Positions 8,786 to 17,462 of a DNA stretch of 64,000 bases are shown in pieces. Position numbers and translations under genes: made by a program. The stretch's first letter is position 1, and each line of letters opens with the position of its first letter. The stretch comes from Neisseria mucosa (lineage in GTDB: Bacteria; Pseudomonadota; Gammaproteobacteria; Burkholderiales; Neisseriaceae), in assembly GCA_003028315.1 (NCBI GenBank), contig CP028150.1, positions 1,860,001 to 1,924,000 on the forward strand, in the 5' to 3' direction. The notes beneath the pieces were generated by a model. That model worked only from the letters and a program-made list of their open reading frames with translations, made no database searches and was not told the origin of the DNA.

Positions 8786-9790
8786 TTATTCCCACACGTT
8801 CGCCCGCTCGACTTCTTTCCACGCGTCAAGAATCAGGCTGCCGTCGTTGTCTTTCAACAGCGTCGCGTCGGAAAGCATACGCCGCCAGGTGCGGGCGTTT
8901 TTCAGGCCGTGCATCAGCCCGAGGCTGTGGCGGACGATGTGGCGCAAGATTGTGCCGCGCCCGGCTTGGATTTGGGTTTGGCTGTATGTGTAGAGGCGCT
9001 GCACCAAATCGGCGTATTCAATCGGGCTGCGGGTATCGCCGTAAAACAGCCTGTCCCATTCGTGCATGACCATCGGGTTGTGATACGCCTCGCGTCCGAC
9101 CATTACGCCGTCAACGTGTTGCAGGTGTCCGGCGATTGCTTCGTTGGTGGTGATGCCGCCGTTGATGATGATTTCCAGATCGGGAAACTCTTTTTTCAAG
9201 CGGTAAACGTAATCGTATTTCAACGGCGGAACGTCGCGGTTTTCTTTGGGGGAGAGTCCGTCCAGCCATGCGTTGCGGGCATGGACGATGAAGGTTTTGC
9301 AGGCGGTTTTGTCGCGCAGCGTGCCGACGAAATCGGCGACGGTTTGGTATTCGGTCTGCCTGTCGACGCCGATGCGGTGTTTGACGGTAACGGGGATGCC
9401 GACCGCGTCCTGCATGGCGTTGAGGCAGTCGGCAACCAGCATGACTTCGTTCATCAGACACGCGCCGAACGAGCCTTTCTGTACGCGCGGGCTGGGGCAG
9501 CCGCAGTTAAGGTTGACCTCGTTGTAGCCGTATTCTTCTGCGGCTTTGGCCGCTTTCGCCAAATCGGACGGGTCGCTGCCGCCCAGTTGCAGGGCGACGG
9601 GCTGCTCGCCTTCGTTGAACATCAAAAAGCGGTCTTTGTCGCCATAAACGATGGCACCGGAATTGACCATTTCGCTGTAAAGCCATGTGTTGCGGGTAAT
9701 TTGGCGGGCGAGGTAGCGGTAGTGGCGGTCTGTCCAGTCGAGCATGGGGGCGACGGAAAGGCGGCGGGACGGGAGGTTGGTTTGAGACAT
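8786..9790 (-). CDS. dusA: tRNA-dihydrouridine(20/20a) synthase
   Basis: FMN enzyme reducing uridines 20 and 20a in the tRNA D-loop. The 334 residues begin with the DusA signature APMLDWTDRHYR, carry NLNCGCPSPRVQKG with the catalytic Cys near residue 97, and continue with VKHRIG and NGGI in the TIM barrel. Length and motifs fit DusA better than DusB or DusC. No clear ribosome site precedes the ATG at 9790. (The gene name is unrelated to the DUS uptake sequence.). Confidence 0.95.
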   Translation of the reverse strand: MSQTNLPSRRLSVAPMLDWTDRHYRYLARQITRNTWLYSEMVNSGAIVYGDKDRFLMFNEGEQPVALQLGGSDPSDLAKAAKAAEEYGYNEVNLNCGCPSPRVQKGSFGACLMNEVMLVADCLNAMQDAVGIPVTVKHRIGVDRQTEYQTVADFVGTLRDKTACKTFIVHARNAWLDGLSPKENRDVPPLKYDYVYRLKKEFPDLEIIINGGITTNEAIAGHLQHVDGVMVGREAYHNPMVMHEWDRLFYGDTRSPIEYADLVQRLYTYSQTQIQAGRGTILRHIVRHSLGLMHGLKNARTWRRMLSDATLLKDNDGSLILDAWKEVERANVWE

Positions 9791-9809
9791 TATGTAGTGT
9801 GTAAACAGT

Positions 9810-9847
9810 GTTTCAGACGACCTTTGTTCTTGAAGGTCGTCTGAAAA
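9810..9847. terminator. Inverted DUS pair upstream of dusA
   Basis: TTTCAGACGACCTT and AAGGTCGTCTGAAA around a short loop, between dusA and the glycosyltransferase gene, which is transcribed toward dusA and would be terminated here. Confidence 0.6.
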
Positions 9848-9913
9848 GGAAACGGATTAAACGGATACCAAGACGGCGGAAAACCGATGCTCCAGTTGGC
9901 TTTATAGCAAAGC

Positions 9914-11095
9914 TTAAGGTTGCTTTTGCTTTTCTCCGACGATTTGTTCAAATGTGCGGATTAAGCTTGAAGCGATAACCTCCTCGCTAAACTCCGCCAA
10001 ACAATCTCGACGCAGTTTTTCATGATCGAAGCGTTCGCGATTTTCATACATTTCAATCAATGCACCGGTAAGCGCGGGGATATTTTCGGTCGGCACCAAA
10101 ATACCGTTCTCGGGCGTAACGATGGATTGCGGACCGCCGCACATGGTGGCGATGACGGGCAAGCCCTGAGACAACGCTTCAATAAACACGACCCCGAAGG
10201 TTTCCGTGCGGCTGGCAAGGACGAAAGCGTCGCTTTGGCGCATCAAATCTAATACTTCGTCCGTAGTGAGCGCGCCGAGGAAGCTGACGGCATGCGTAAT
10301 GCCCAACTCTTGTGCCAAACGGCGCAAATTGGCGGCTTCCACGCCGTCCCCGCCGATTTTCAATTTGAGGAAAGGATATTTTTCCAACGCTTTCGCAAAG
10401 GCCGGCAGCAGGAGGTCATGCCCTTTCAGATGGCGCAGATGCGAAACGGTACAGAAGGTGTAGTCTTGGTTTCCTTTATCGGGAAACGTGAAATCCCGTG
10501 CGAAATTGTCGCCCAGTACGTTGGGCAGGTATTCCCATTCCAAACCGTATTTTTCCTTCAGCAGGCGGCTGAAATCGCGGCTGACGGCAAAACGCGCGGC
10601 ACTATGTTCGGCAGCGAGGCGCATGATCGGCCATTGGTGAGGCCGTATGAGGTTGCGGGTAATGGTGCTACTATGTTCGGTAATGACGTAGGGAATACCG
10701 TAAGTCTTATAAATTTCGTAAGCGAGGATGCCCGCGTAGTTCATGGAGTGTGCATGAACAATATCGGGGCGGCCGTTTTCACGCACATACCGCGCAAATG
10801 CCTTCATCCCCGCGCGCACCCAGCGGATGCGGTCCAAATCAATAACAGGAAAACGGGGGAAAAAATACATACTGTCGTAAGCGTAGGTATTCAACCCGCC
10901 CTGATTGTGTTTCCGGATGCCGTACGGACCGGTAAAAATAGATTTGGTATGGACGCGCAAATAGCGGAACATCGGCGCAATCACCCCGACTTTCAAACCT
11001 TTGCGCTGCAAGGCTTGTGCTTGAAGACGGAAAAAGATTCCGTCCACATCGGTTTCAGTTTTGGGATACCAAGAAGGAATAACGGCAACGTGCAT
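9914..11095 (-). CDS. Family 4 glycosyltransferase
   Basis: A 393-residue retaining glycosyltransferase with two Rossmann-like halves (GT-B fold). The N-terminal half starts MHVAVIPSWYP and includes HAHSMNYAG; the C-terminal half has SHLRHLKGHDLLL, KIGGDGVE and the nucleotide-sugar signature SRTETFGVVFIEALSQG. The substrate is not predictable; surface glycan, LOS or capsule-like roles are possible. An in-frame extension to 11350 exists but overlaps pmbA and crosses a DUS hairpin, so I start at 11095. No clear ribosome site precedes it. Confidence 0.85.
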   Translation of the reverse strand: MHVAVIPSWYPKTETDVDGIFFRLQAQALQRKGLKVGVIAPMFRYLRVHTKSIFTGPYGIRKHNQGGLNTYAYDSMYFFPRFPVIDLDRIRWVRAGMKAFARYVRENGRPDIVHAHSMNYAGILAYEIYKTYGIPYVITEHSSTITRNLIRPHQWPIMRLAAEHSAARFAVSRDFSRLLKEKYGLEWEYLPNVLGDNFARDFTFPDKGNQDYTFCTVSHLRHLKGHDLLLPAFAKALEKYPFLKLKIGGDGVEAANLRRLAQELGITHAVSFLGALTTDEVLDLMRQSDAFVLASRTETFGVVFIEALSQGLPVIATMCGGPQSIVTPENGILVPTENIPALTGALIEMYENRERFDHEKLRRDCLAEFSEEVIASSLIRTFEQIVGEKQKQP

Positions 11096-11121
11096 GAAAA
11101 AACTTTCGTAATAATCAATCT

Positions 11122-11165
11122 GAGGTCGTCTGAAAAAACATTCGCCGTTTTTAGACGACCTTTTT
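11122..11165. terminator. Inverted DUS pair between pmbA and the glycosyltransferase
   Basis: AGGTCGTCTGAAAAA faces TTTTTAGACGACCTTTTT (one mismatch, C to A, within the second arm), 16 bp past the pmbA stop. Confidence 0.65.
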
Positions 11166-11181
11166 AATAACCGGGTAAAAC

Positions 11182-12513
11182 CTACTCCCCCGCCACGGTC
11201 ATGCTCTCGATCAGCACCGAACCGATTTTGTTGGAAGAGCGGCGCAGCGCGTCGTTGGCAGTACCGACGATGCCGAGGTACATATCCTGCAAGCGGCCGG
11301 CGATGGTGATTTCTTGGACGGGGTGGCTGATGACGCCGTTTTCCACCCAAAAACCCGCCGCGCCGCGCGAGTAGTCGCCCGTGATGGTGTTCACGCCCTG
11401 ACCCATCAGTTCGGTAACCAACAATCCCGTGCCCATTTCTTTCAGCAGGTCGGACTGCGTTTCGTGCGTATGGTTCAAATAAAGGTTGTGCGCGCCGCCG
11501 GCGTTGCCCGTAGTCTGCATACCGAGCTTTCTCGCGCTGTAACTGCTGAGGAAATAGCCTTCGACAATACCGTCGCGGATGACGAAACGCGGCCGCGTGG
11601 CGACGCCTTCGGAGTCGAAATAGGTGCTGCCGAAGGCGCGGGGGATGTGCGGCTCTTCGCGCAGACTGAGGAAATCGGGCAGGACTTTTCTGCCTATGCT
11701 GTCAATCAGGAAACTGCTTTGGCGGTAGAGCGCGCCGCCGCTGAGTGCGCCGACGAGGTGTCCGATAAGCCCGCCTGCGACGGTGGTATCGAAGAGGACG
11801 GGATAGCTGCCTGTCGGGATGCTGCGGCTGTTCAGACGACGTAAGGTACGCTCGGCAGCGGTTTTGCCGATTTGCTCGGGACTGTCCATGTCTTGATGGC
11901 GGCAGGCTGCGTCGTACCAGTAGTCGCGCTGCATGCCGTTTTCGTCGGCGGCGACGATGCTGCACGAAATGCTGTGGCGCGTGCCTTGTTGGTGGGCGGT
12001 GAAGCCGTGGGTGTTGCCGTAAACGTATTGGTAATGTCCGGTCTGAACACCTGCGCCTTCGGAGTTTTCGATGCGTTCATCCGCGCTCAGGGCGGCTTGT
12101 TCACATTGTTTTGCCAACTCAATGGCGGCTTCCGTACTTAAATCCCATTCGTGATAACGGTCGAGGTCGCCGACGTGTTGCGCCATCAGCGAAGCATCTG
12201 CCAGACCTGCGCAATCGTCTTCGGCGGTGTAGCGGGCGATGTCGATGGCGGCTTTGACAGTGTCTTGCAGGGCTTTTTCGGAGAAGTCGGCGGTGCTGGC
12301 GCGACCTTTGCGTTTGCCGACGTACACGGTAATATCCAGCGATTTGTCTTGCTGGAACTCGATTTGTTCGATTTCGCCCAGCCGTACGCTGACGCTTTGC
12401 CCGATGGATTCGCTAAAGTCGGCTTCGGCAGCCGCCGCGCCCATGTTTTTTGCCAAATCCAAGGCGTGCCCGCATAAGCCGGTCAGCTCGGAGGCGGTGT
12501 GGTTGAACAGCAT
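11182..12513 (-). CDS. pmbA: Metalloprotease-associated subunit PmbA/TldE
   Basis: PmbA (TldE) is the non-catalytic partner of TldD in a cytosolic heterodimeric protease that processes small modified peptides and unfolded substrates. The protein has 443 residues from the start chosen here (MLFNHTASE), with family motifs VRLGEIEQIEFQQDKSL near the N terminus and TGDYSRGAAGFWVENG near the C terminus; it lacks the HEXXXH zinc motif present in TldD. AGGAAA lies eight bases before 12513, favouring this ATG over one ten codons upstream. Its partner tldD is encoded at 49497-50939. Confidence 0.93.
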   Translation of the reverse strand: MLFNHTASELTGLCGHALDLAKNMGAAAAEADFSESIGQSVSVRLGEIEQIEFQQDKSLDITVYVGKRKGRASTADFSEKALQDTVKAAIDIARYTAEDDCAGLADASLMAQHVGDLDRYHEWDLSTEAAIELAKQCEQAALSADERIENSEGAGVQTGHYQYVYGNTHGFTAHQQGTRHSISCSIVAADENGMQRDYWYDAACRHQDMDSPEQIGKTAAERTLRRLNSRSIPTGSYPVLFDTTVAGGLIGHLVGALSGGALYRQSSFLIDSIGRKVLPDFLSLREEPHIPRAFGSTYFDSEGVATRPRFVIRDGIVEGYFLSSYSARKLGMQTTGNAGGAHNLYLNHTHETQSDLLKEMGTGLLVTELMGQGVNTITGDYSRGAAGFWVENGVISHPVQEITIAGRLQDMYLGIVGTANDALRRSSNKIGSVLIESMTVAGE

Positions 12514-12550
12514 AAAAGGTTTCCTGACAGAGGTTTGCGGCATTTTAACC

Positions 12551-12609
12551 GTTTTCAGACGACCTCGGCAAAAATACCGCCGCCGGAAACAAAAGGTCGT
12601 CTGAAAACG
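12551..12609. terminator. Inverted DUS pair between divergent pmbA and darP
   Basis: GTTTTCAGACGACCT and AGGTCGTCTGAAAAC about 27 bases apart. As the flanking genes are divergent, it lies in both 5' regions and need not terminate anything. Confidence 0.5.
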
Positions 12610-12686
12610 CCGTTTCGACAGGGCGTTGACGTGAAACCTGCCCGAACGTGCTAAAATACCCGAAACAAAATTAAAGGTTTATCAAA

Positions 12687-13217
12687 ATGTTTGAAAACGA
12701 AGACGAATGGGTCAGCAAAACCCAAATGAAAAAGCAGATGAACGATTTGCAGGCTTTGGGCATGGAGTTGACCAAACTCTCAACCGATACGCTGAAAAAA
12801 ATCGGCTTGGACGAGGACTTGTACGAAGCCGTCGTTACCTACAAAAAAATCACGTCCAACGGCGCGCTCAAACGCCAAAGCCAATTCATCGGCAGGCTCA
12901 TGCGAGACACCGACCCCGCGCCCATCGAAGCCTTCCTCGCCAAACTGCGCGGCGAAAATACCGCCCACAACGCCTTCTTGCAACGCGTCGAACAAGCTCG
13001 CACGCGCCTCTTGGCGGACGTCAACGCAATCACCCAATTCATGGCGGACTTCCCCCATGCCGACGCAGGCAAATTGCGCACCTTAATCCGCAACACGAAA
13101 AAAGAGCAGGAACAAAACAAACCGCCGAAAAACTTCCGCGCCCTCTTCCAAGAAATCAAATCCGTCATGGAAGGCGGTCAGAGCGATTCGGAAGAAACGC
13201 AGGACTGGGCAGAATAA
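12687..13217 (+). CDS. darP: Ribosome-associated protein DarP (YjgA, DUF615)
   Basis: YjgA/DarP binds late 50S ribosomal precursors and helps their maturation. The 176 residues are charged and helical, with the family features ELTKLSTDTLKKIGLDE near the start, KRQSQFIGRLMR at about 60-72 and an LRTLIRNTKKEQ helix at about 130. AAAGG lies eight bases before the ATG at 12687. A DUS hairpin follows the stop. Confidence 0.92.
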   Translation: MFENEDEWVSKTQMKKQMNDLQALGMELTKLSTDTLKKIGLDEDLYEAVVTYKKITSNGALKRQSQFIGRLMRDTDPAPIEAFLAKLRGENTAHNAFLQRVEQARTRLLADVNAITQFMADFPHADAGKLRTLIRNTKKEQEQNKPPKNFRALFQEIKSVMEGGQSDSEETQDWAE

Positions 13218-13222
13218 ATATC

Positions 13223-13266
13223 GAGGTCGTCTGAAAACGGGTTTGGGTTTCAGACGACCTTTTTTC
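13223..13266 (+). terminator. Inverted DUS pair, terminator of darP
   Basis: GAGGTCGTCTGAAAAC faces GTTTCAGACGACC, followed by a run of T's, six bases past the darP stop. Confidence 0.8.
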
Positions 13267-13327
13267 ATATTTCCGAATAAACTTTATCATCAGCCCATAA
13301 AAGTCGTCTGAAACCGCCGTTGCCGTC

Positions 13328-13347
13328 ATTCCCGCGCAGGCGGGAAT
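13328..13347. repeat. Solitary dRS3 repeat
   Basis: ATTCCCGCGCAGGCGGGAAT. It lies in the 363-bp gap between convergent darP and putA together with two DUS hairpins; nothing else was recognised there. Confidence 0.85.
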
Positions 13348-13490
13348 CCGGGTCTCTGCATTGCGGAAATATCTCAAAGCTGCTGCAACTTCAAATTTCC
13401 GAATTCCCAGCCGTACGGAAATAACGACGGTAGGTTAACCATCCATACCTGACGGAAAAACAGTATCTGCCCTGCTTATTTTAATTTACA

Positions 13491-13550
13491 GAAAAAGGTC
13501 GTCTGAAAACGGACTTAGCGGGTTTTGCTAACGTTTTCAGACGACCTTTG
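13491..13550 (-). terminator. Inverted DUS pair, terminator of putA
   Basis: AAAAGGTCGTCTGAAAACG pairs with CGTTTTCAGACGACCTTT around a 22-base loop that can itself form GCGGGTTTTGC-type pairing. It lies 30 bp past the putA stop. Confidence 0.75.
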
Positions 13551-13580
13551 TTCAAACGCTCTGGCGTTTATTCAGTCCTT

Positions 13581-16500
13581 TTAGTCAGAAACGGCCATCA
13601 GGCTGGCGTTGCCGCCGGCGGCTGTGGTATTGACGCTGCAAGAAATTTCTTCAAACACTTGCAGGATGTCTAAGCCTTGTTCGGACGGGAGGATGCGGAT
13701 GAGTGCGCCGTCGCGTTTTGCCAGCTCTTGCTTGCGGCTGCTGTCCAGCGGGCTTAGGGCGGCGACGTGGTGCACACCCGTGCTTTCAGGTTTGCTGTTG
13801 ACTTGCAACAGGCCTTCGAGGTCGGCGGTGTAGGAGGCAAGCGGGCTGTCGGGTTCGACGACGGTTACGATGCCTGCGGCGGCAAGTTCGGTCAGGGCGC
13901 AGAAGGCTTGCAGGAGGCTGCCGCCGTGTACCCAGACGCGTTTGGGCGCACGCCAGCTCATGGCATTGCGTTCGCCGGTCGGGCCGACCAAGACAGATTC
14001 TGCTTGGCGTAGGGTGCGGATGCGGGCGTGTCCCAATGCCGATGCCGCTGATTTTTTCTCTTCCGCATTAAACGGCAGCTTGTGAATCAGGGCTTCGAGG
14101 CGTTTGAGCGCGACTTCGTCCGCTTGCCCGATACGGCTCAGCGGCGGTGCAACCCATTCGGGGATACGGGTCAGTTTTTGCAGGTAGAACGAGCCGCCCG
14201 CTTTCGGACCAGTACCGGACATACCGTGTCCGCCGAACGGTTGTACGCCGACGACGGCGCCGACGATGTTGCGGTTGACGTAAACGTTACCCGCTTCGAT
14301 ACGTTCGCGGATGCGTTTGACCGTGCCTTCGATGCGGCTGTGTACGCCGCTGGTGAGCGCGTAGCCTTTGCTGTTGATTTGGTCGATGATTTGGTCAAGT
14401 TCGTCGGCGCGGTAGCGGACAACGTGCAGGACGGGACCGAAGACTTCGCGGGTGAGTTCGTTCAAATTGTTGAGTTCGAACAAAATCGGCAGCACGAAAG
14501 TGGATTTCGCAGGATCAACATCGGAAGCGGCTTTGACTTCGTGGTAAGACTTGGCAACGCCTTTCATTTTGTTGATGTGCGATTGCAGGTTTTGCTGCGC
14601 TTCGGCATCGATGACCGGGCCTACGTCGGTGGTGAGCTGAATGGGTTTGCCGACGACCAATTCGTCCATCGCGCCTTTGATGATGGCGAGCATCTTGTCA
14701 GCAACGTCCTCTTGGACGCAAAGGATGCGCAGGGCGGAGCAGCGTTGTCCCGCGCTGTCAAAGGCGGAGTTGAGCACGTCCAAACAAACCTGCTCGGGCA
14801 GCGCGGTGGAATCGACAATCATGGCATTCTGACCGCCGGTTTCGGCAATCAATACGGGGCTGTCGTCGCGTTTGGCAAGGGCTTTGTTAATCAGTTGCGC
14901 CACTTCGGTCGAGCCGGTGAAAATCACGCCGCCGATACGCGGGTCGCCTGTCAGCGCTGCGCCGACATCGCCTGCGCCGAGGACAAGCTGCAAGGCGGAA
15001 GTCGGGATGCCTGCTTCGTGCATCAGGGAAACGGCGTAGCTGGCAATCAGACTGGTTTGTTCGGCAGGTTTGGCGATGACAGTGTTGCCGGCTGCCAATG
15101 CGGAAACGACTTCGCCGGTAAAGATGGCGAGCGGGAAGTTCCACGGGCTGATAGCGACGATGGCACCGACGGCTTTGGCATCTTTGGGCAGGGTGTTTTC
15201 AGCTTCGTTTGCGTAGTAGCGGCAGAAATCGACGGCTTCGCGCACTTCGGCGACGGCGTTGTTCAGCGTTTTACCTGCTTCGCGCACGGCAAGCATCATT
15301 AGCGCGGGGGTGTGCTGCTCCAGCAAATCGGCAAAGCGGCGCAGGCATTCGGCGCGCTCGGCGGCTGGCGTCGCGCTCCATTCAGGAAACGCGGCAACGG
15401 CTGCACCGACGGCTTCTTGGGCAAGCGCGGCGTCGGCAAAGCTGACTGTGCCGACGATGTCATCGTGATCGGCGGGGTTTTTAATCGGTTGCGCTTCGCC
15501 GACATCGCGGGCTTTACCGTTGATAATGGATGCGGCGTGGAAGTCTTGCGCGGCGGCGCGGTTGAGTTTTTCTTGAAGCTGTTGCAACACGGTTTCGTTG
15601 CTGAAATCGACGCCTTGGGAATTCAGACGACCCCTGCCGTACAAATCGCGCGGCAGCGGCAAGGCGTTGTGCAGGTGGATACCTTGTTCGGCGATGGTGT
15701 CGAACGGGCTGCGGATCAGCGTATCGATGCTGATGTTTTCATCGACGATTTGGTTGACGAACGACGAGTTCGCGCCGTTTTCCAACAGGCGGCGCACCAA
15801 GTAGGCGAGCAGGGTTTCGTGCGTACCGACCGGGGCGTACACGCGCACGCGGCGGCCTAAGTTTTGCGGACCGACCACTTGGTCGTACAAGGTTTCGCCC
15901 ATACCGTGCAGGCATTGGTGTTCAAAGTCTTTGCCTTTGCCCATTTGGTAAATCGCACCCAAGGTATAGGCGTTGTGGGTGGCGAATTGCGGGAACACGG
16001 CGTCTTGCGCGTCCAGCAGTTTGCGCGCGCAGGCGAGGTAGGAGATGTCGGTATGGACTTTGCGGGTGTAGGTCGGATAGCCGTCCAGGCCGTCCACTTG
16101 CGCCCATTTGATTTCGCTGTCCCAGTACGCGCCTTTAACGAGGCGGATCATCAGTTTTTGGTTGTTGCGGCGGGCAAGGTCAATCAGATAGTCGATGACG
16201 AAGGGGCAGCGTTTTTGATATGCCTGAACGACAAAGCCGATGCCTTTGTAACCGGCTAAATCGGGGTCGGAAACGAGTGCTTCCATCAAATCCAAAGACA
16301 GCTCCAAACGGTTGGCTTCTTCGGCGTCGATGTTGATACCGATATCGTATTTTTTACCCAAAAGGAACAGCTCTTTCAGACGAGGTAAGAGTTCGCTCAT
16401 GACGCGTTCGTGTTGGGCGCGGGAATAGCGCGGATGGATGGCGGAAAGTTTGACGGAAATGCCGTTGCCTTCATAAACGCCTTGTCCGGCGGCATCTTTG

Positions 16501-17186
16501 CCGATGGCGTGAATGGCTTGAACGTAGTCGTTGTAATAGCGGTCGGCATCTTCTTGGGTGTAGGCGGCTTCGCCCAACATATCGAAGGAGAAGCGGTAGC
16601 CCATTTTTTCGCGCTCTTTGCCGTTTTGCAGCGCTTCTTCAATGGTTTGTCCGGTAACAAACTGCTTGCCCAACAGGCGCATGGCGTAGTTCACGCCTTG
16701 GCGGATCAGGGGCGCGCCGCCTTTGCTGACGAGGCGGTTCAGAGCCGAACCCATCTGCTTGTCGCTCGGCGCAGTCAGTTTGCCGGTAATCAGCAAGCCC
16801 CACGCGGCAGCGTTGACGAACAGGGACGGGCTGTTGTTCAAATGGCTTTTCCAGTTGCCTTCGGAAATTTTGTCGGCAATCAGGCGGTCGCGCGTCGCAT
16901 TGTCGGGAATGCGCAGCAAAGCTTCCGCCAGACACATCAGCGCAATGCCTTCTTCGCTGGAGAGCGAAAACTCGTGCATCAGCGCATCTACCCCGCTGGC
17001 TTTGGTGCGGCTGGCACGAACCTGCGTAACCAAACGGCGCGCGAGTTCGGACGCCGCCCGACGCTCCTCATCGCTCATCTGGGCGCGTTGCAGCATATCC
17101 TGAACGGCTTCGATTTCGTCGCGGCGGTAAGCATCGGTAATCGCTTGGCGCAGTGGCGTTTGTGTCGGAAAAGCAAAGTCAAACAT
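13581..17186 (-). CDS. putA: Bifunctional proline dehydrogenase / P5C dehydrogenase PutA
   Basis: Oxidises proline to glutamate in two steps: an FAD-linked proline dehydrogenase followed by an NAD-linked aldehyde dehydrogenase. The protein has 1201 residues. The proline dehydrogenase barrel spans roughly 170-480 (SVKLSAIHPRY, RLVKGAYWDSEIKWAQ); the dehydrogenase spans roughly 560-1020, with SPWNFPLAIFTG, the glutamate motif IAETGGQN and the catalytic Cys in SAGQRCSALR near 815. There is no N-terminal ribbon-helix-helix, so it should not be a DNA-binding repressor like the E. coli protein. The ATG at 17186 follows GGAG; a TTG five codons earlier lies inside that ribosome site. putP is just upstream. 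Confidence 0.96.
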   Translation of the reverse strand: MFDFAFPTQTPLRQAITDAYRRDEIEAVQDMLQRAQMSDEERRAASELARRLVTQVRASRTKASGVDALMHEFSLSSEEGIALMCLAEALLRIPDNATRDRLIADKISEGNWKSHLNNSPSLFVNAAAWGLLITGKLTAPSDKQMGSALNRLVSKGGAPLIRQGVNYAMRLLGKQFVTGQTIEEALQNGKEREKMGYRFSFDMLGEAAYTQEDADRYYNDYVQAIHAIGKDAAGQGVYEGNGISVKLSAIHPRYSRAQHERVMSELLPRLKELFLLGKKYDIGINIDAEEANRLELSLDLMEALVSDPDLAGYKGIGFVVQAYQKRCPFVIDYLIDLARRNNQKLMIRLVKGAYWDSEIKWAQVDGLDGYPTYTRKVHTDISYLACARKLLDAQDAVFPQFATHNAYTLGAIYQMGKGKDFEHQCLHGMGETLYDQVVGPQNLGRRVRVYAPVGTHETLLAYLVRRLLENGANSSFVNQIVDENISIDTLIRSPFDTIAEQGIHLHNALPLPRDLYGRGRLNSQGVDFSNETVLQQLQEKLNRAAAQDFHAASIINGKARDVGEAQPIKNPADHDDIVGTVSFADAALAQEAVGAAVAAFPEWSATPAAERAECLRRFADLLEQHTPALMMLAVREAGKTLNNAVAEVREAVDFCRYYANEAENTLPKDAKAVGAIVAISPWNFPLAIFTGEVVSALAAGNTVIAKPAEQTSLIASYAVSLMHEAGIPTSALQLVLGAGDVGAALTGDPRIGGVIFTGSTEVAQLINKALAKRDDSPVLIAETGGQNAMIVDSTALPEQVCLDVLNSAFDSAGQRCSALRILCVQEDVADKMLAIIKGAMDELVVGKPIQLTTDVGPVIDAEAQQNLQSHINKMKGVAKSYHEVKAASDVDPAKSTFVLPILFELNNLNELTREVFGPVLHVVRYRADELDQIIDQINSKGYALTSGVHSRIEGTVKRIRERIEAGNVYVNRNIVGAVVGVQPFGGHGMSGTGPKAGGSFYLQKLTRIPEWVAPPLSRIGQADEVALKRLEALIHKLPFNAEEKKSAASALGHARIRTLRQAESVLVGPTGERNAMSWRAPKRVWVHGGSLLQAFCALTELAAAGIVTVVEPDSPLASYTADLEGLLQVNSKPESTGVHHVAALSPLDSSRKQELAKRDGALIRILPSEQGLDILQVFEEISCSVNTTAAGGNASLMAVSD

Positions 17187-17214
17187 TTTAAGGTTCTCCA
17201 AAGTTTTTATGATG

Positions 17215-17256
17215 ATTTTCAGACGACCTCATCCCTTTTCGAGGTCGTCTGAAAAG
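17215..17256. terminator. Inverted DUS pair upstream of putA
   Basis: TTTTCAGACGACCTC and GAGGTCGTCTGAAAA around a nine-base loop, 30 bp before the putA start. With the next hairpin it separates putP from putA. Confidence 0.55.
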
Positions 17257-17420
17257 ATTTAAAGCATATAGATAATATCTTAATAAATTTATAAGGGTCG
17301 GACAAGCAATTTATCTCAAAAACAGGATTTTTTGCTTTGATAAAAAGCAGATAAAGCTAAAAGAGTGCATTATCCGCATGAGCATCAATATAAAAACAAA
17401 ACCTGCTTTCCCGTATAAAA

Positions 17421-17460
17421 ATTCAGACGACCTGCGGTCAACGGCAGGTCGTCTGAAAAC
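17421..17460 (-). terminator. Inverted DUS pair, terminator of putP
   Basis: TTCAGACGACCTGC pairs with GCAGGTCGTCTGAA around an eight-base loop, directly after the putP stop. The 160 bp between this and the previous hairpin is AT-rich and probably holds the putA promoter. Confidence 0.7.
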
Positions 17461-17462
17461 AC

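Noticed and set aside
11096..11350. N-terminal extension of the glycosyltransferase
   Set aside because: It overlaps pmbA and crosses a DUS hairpin; the family start motif begins at 11095.
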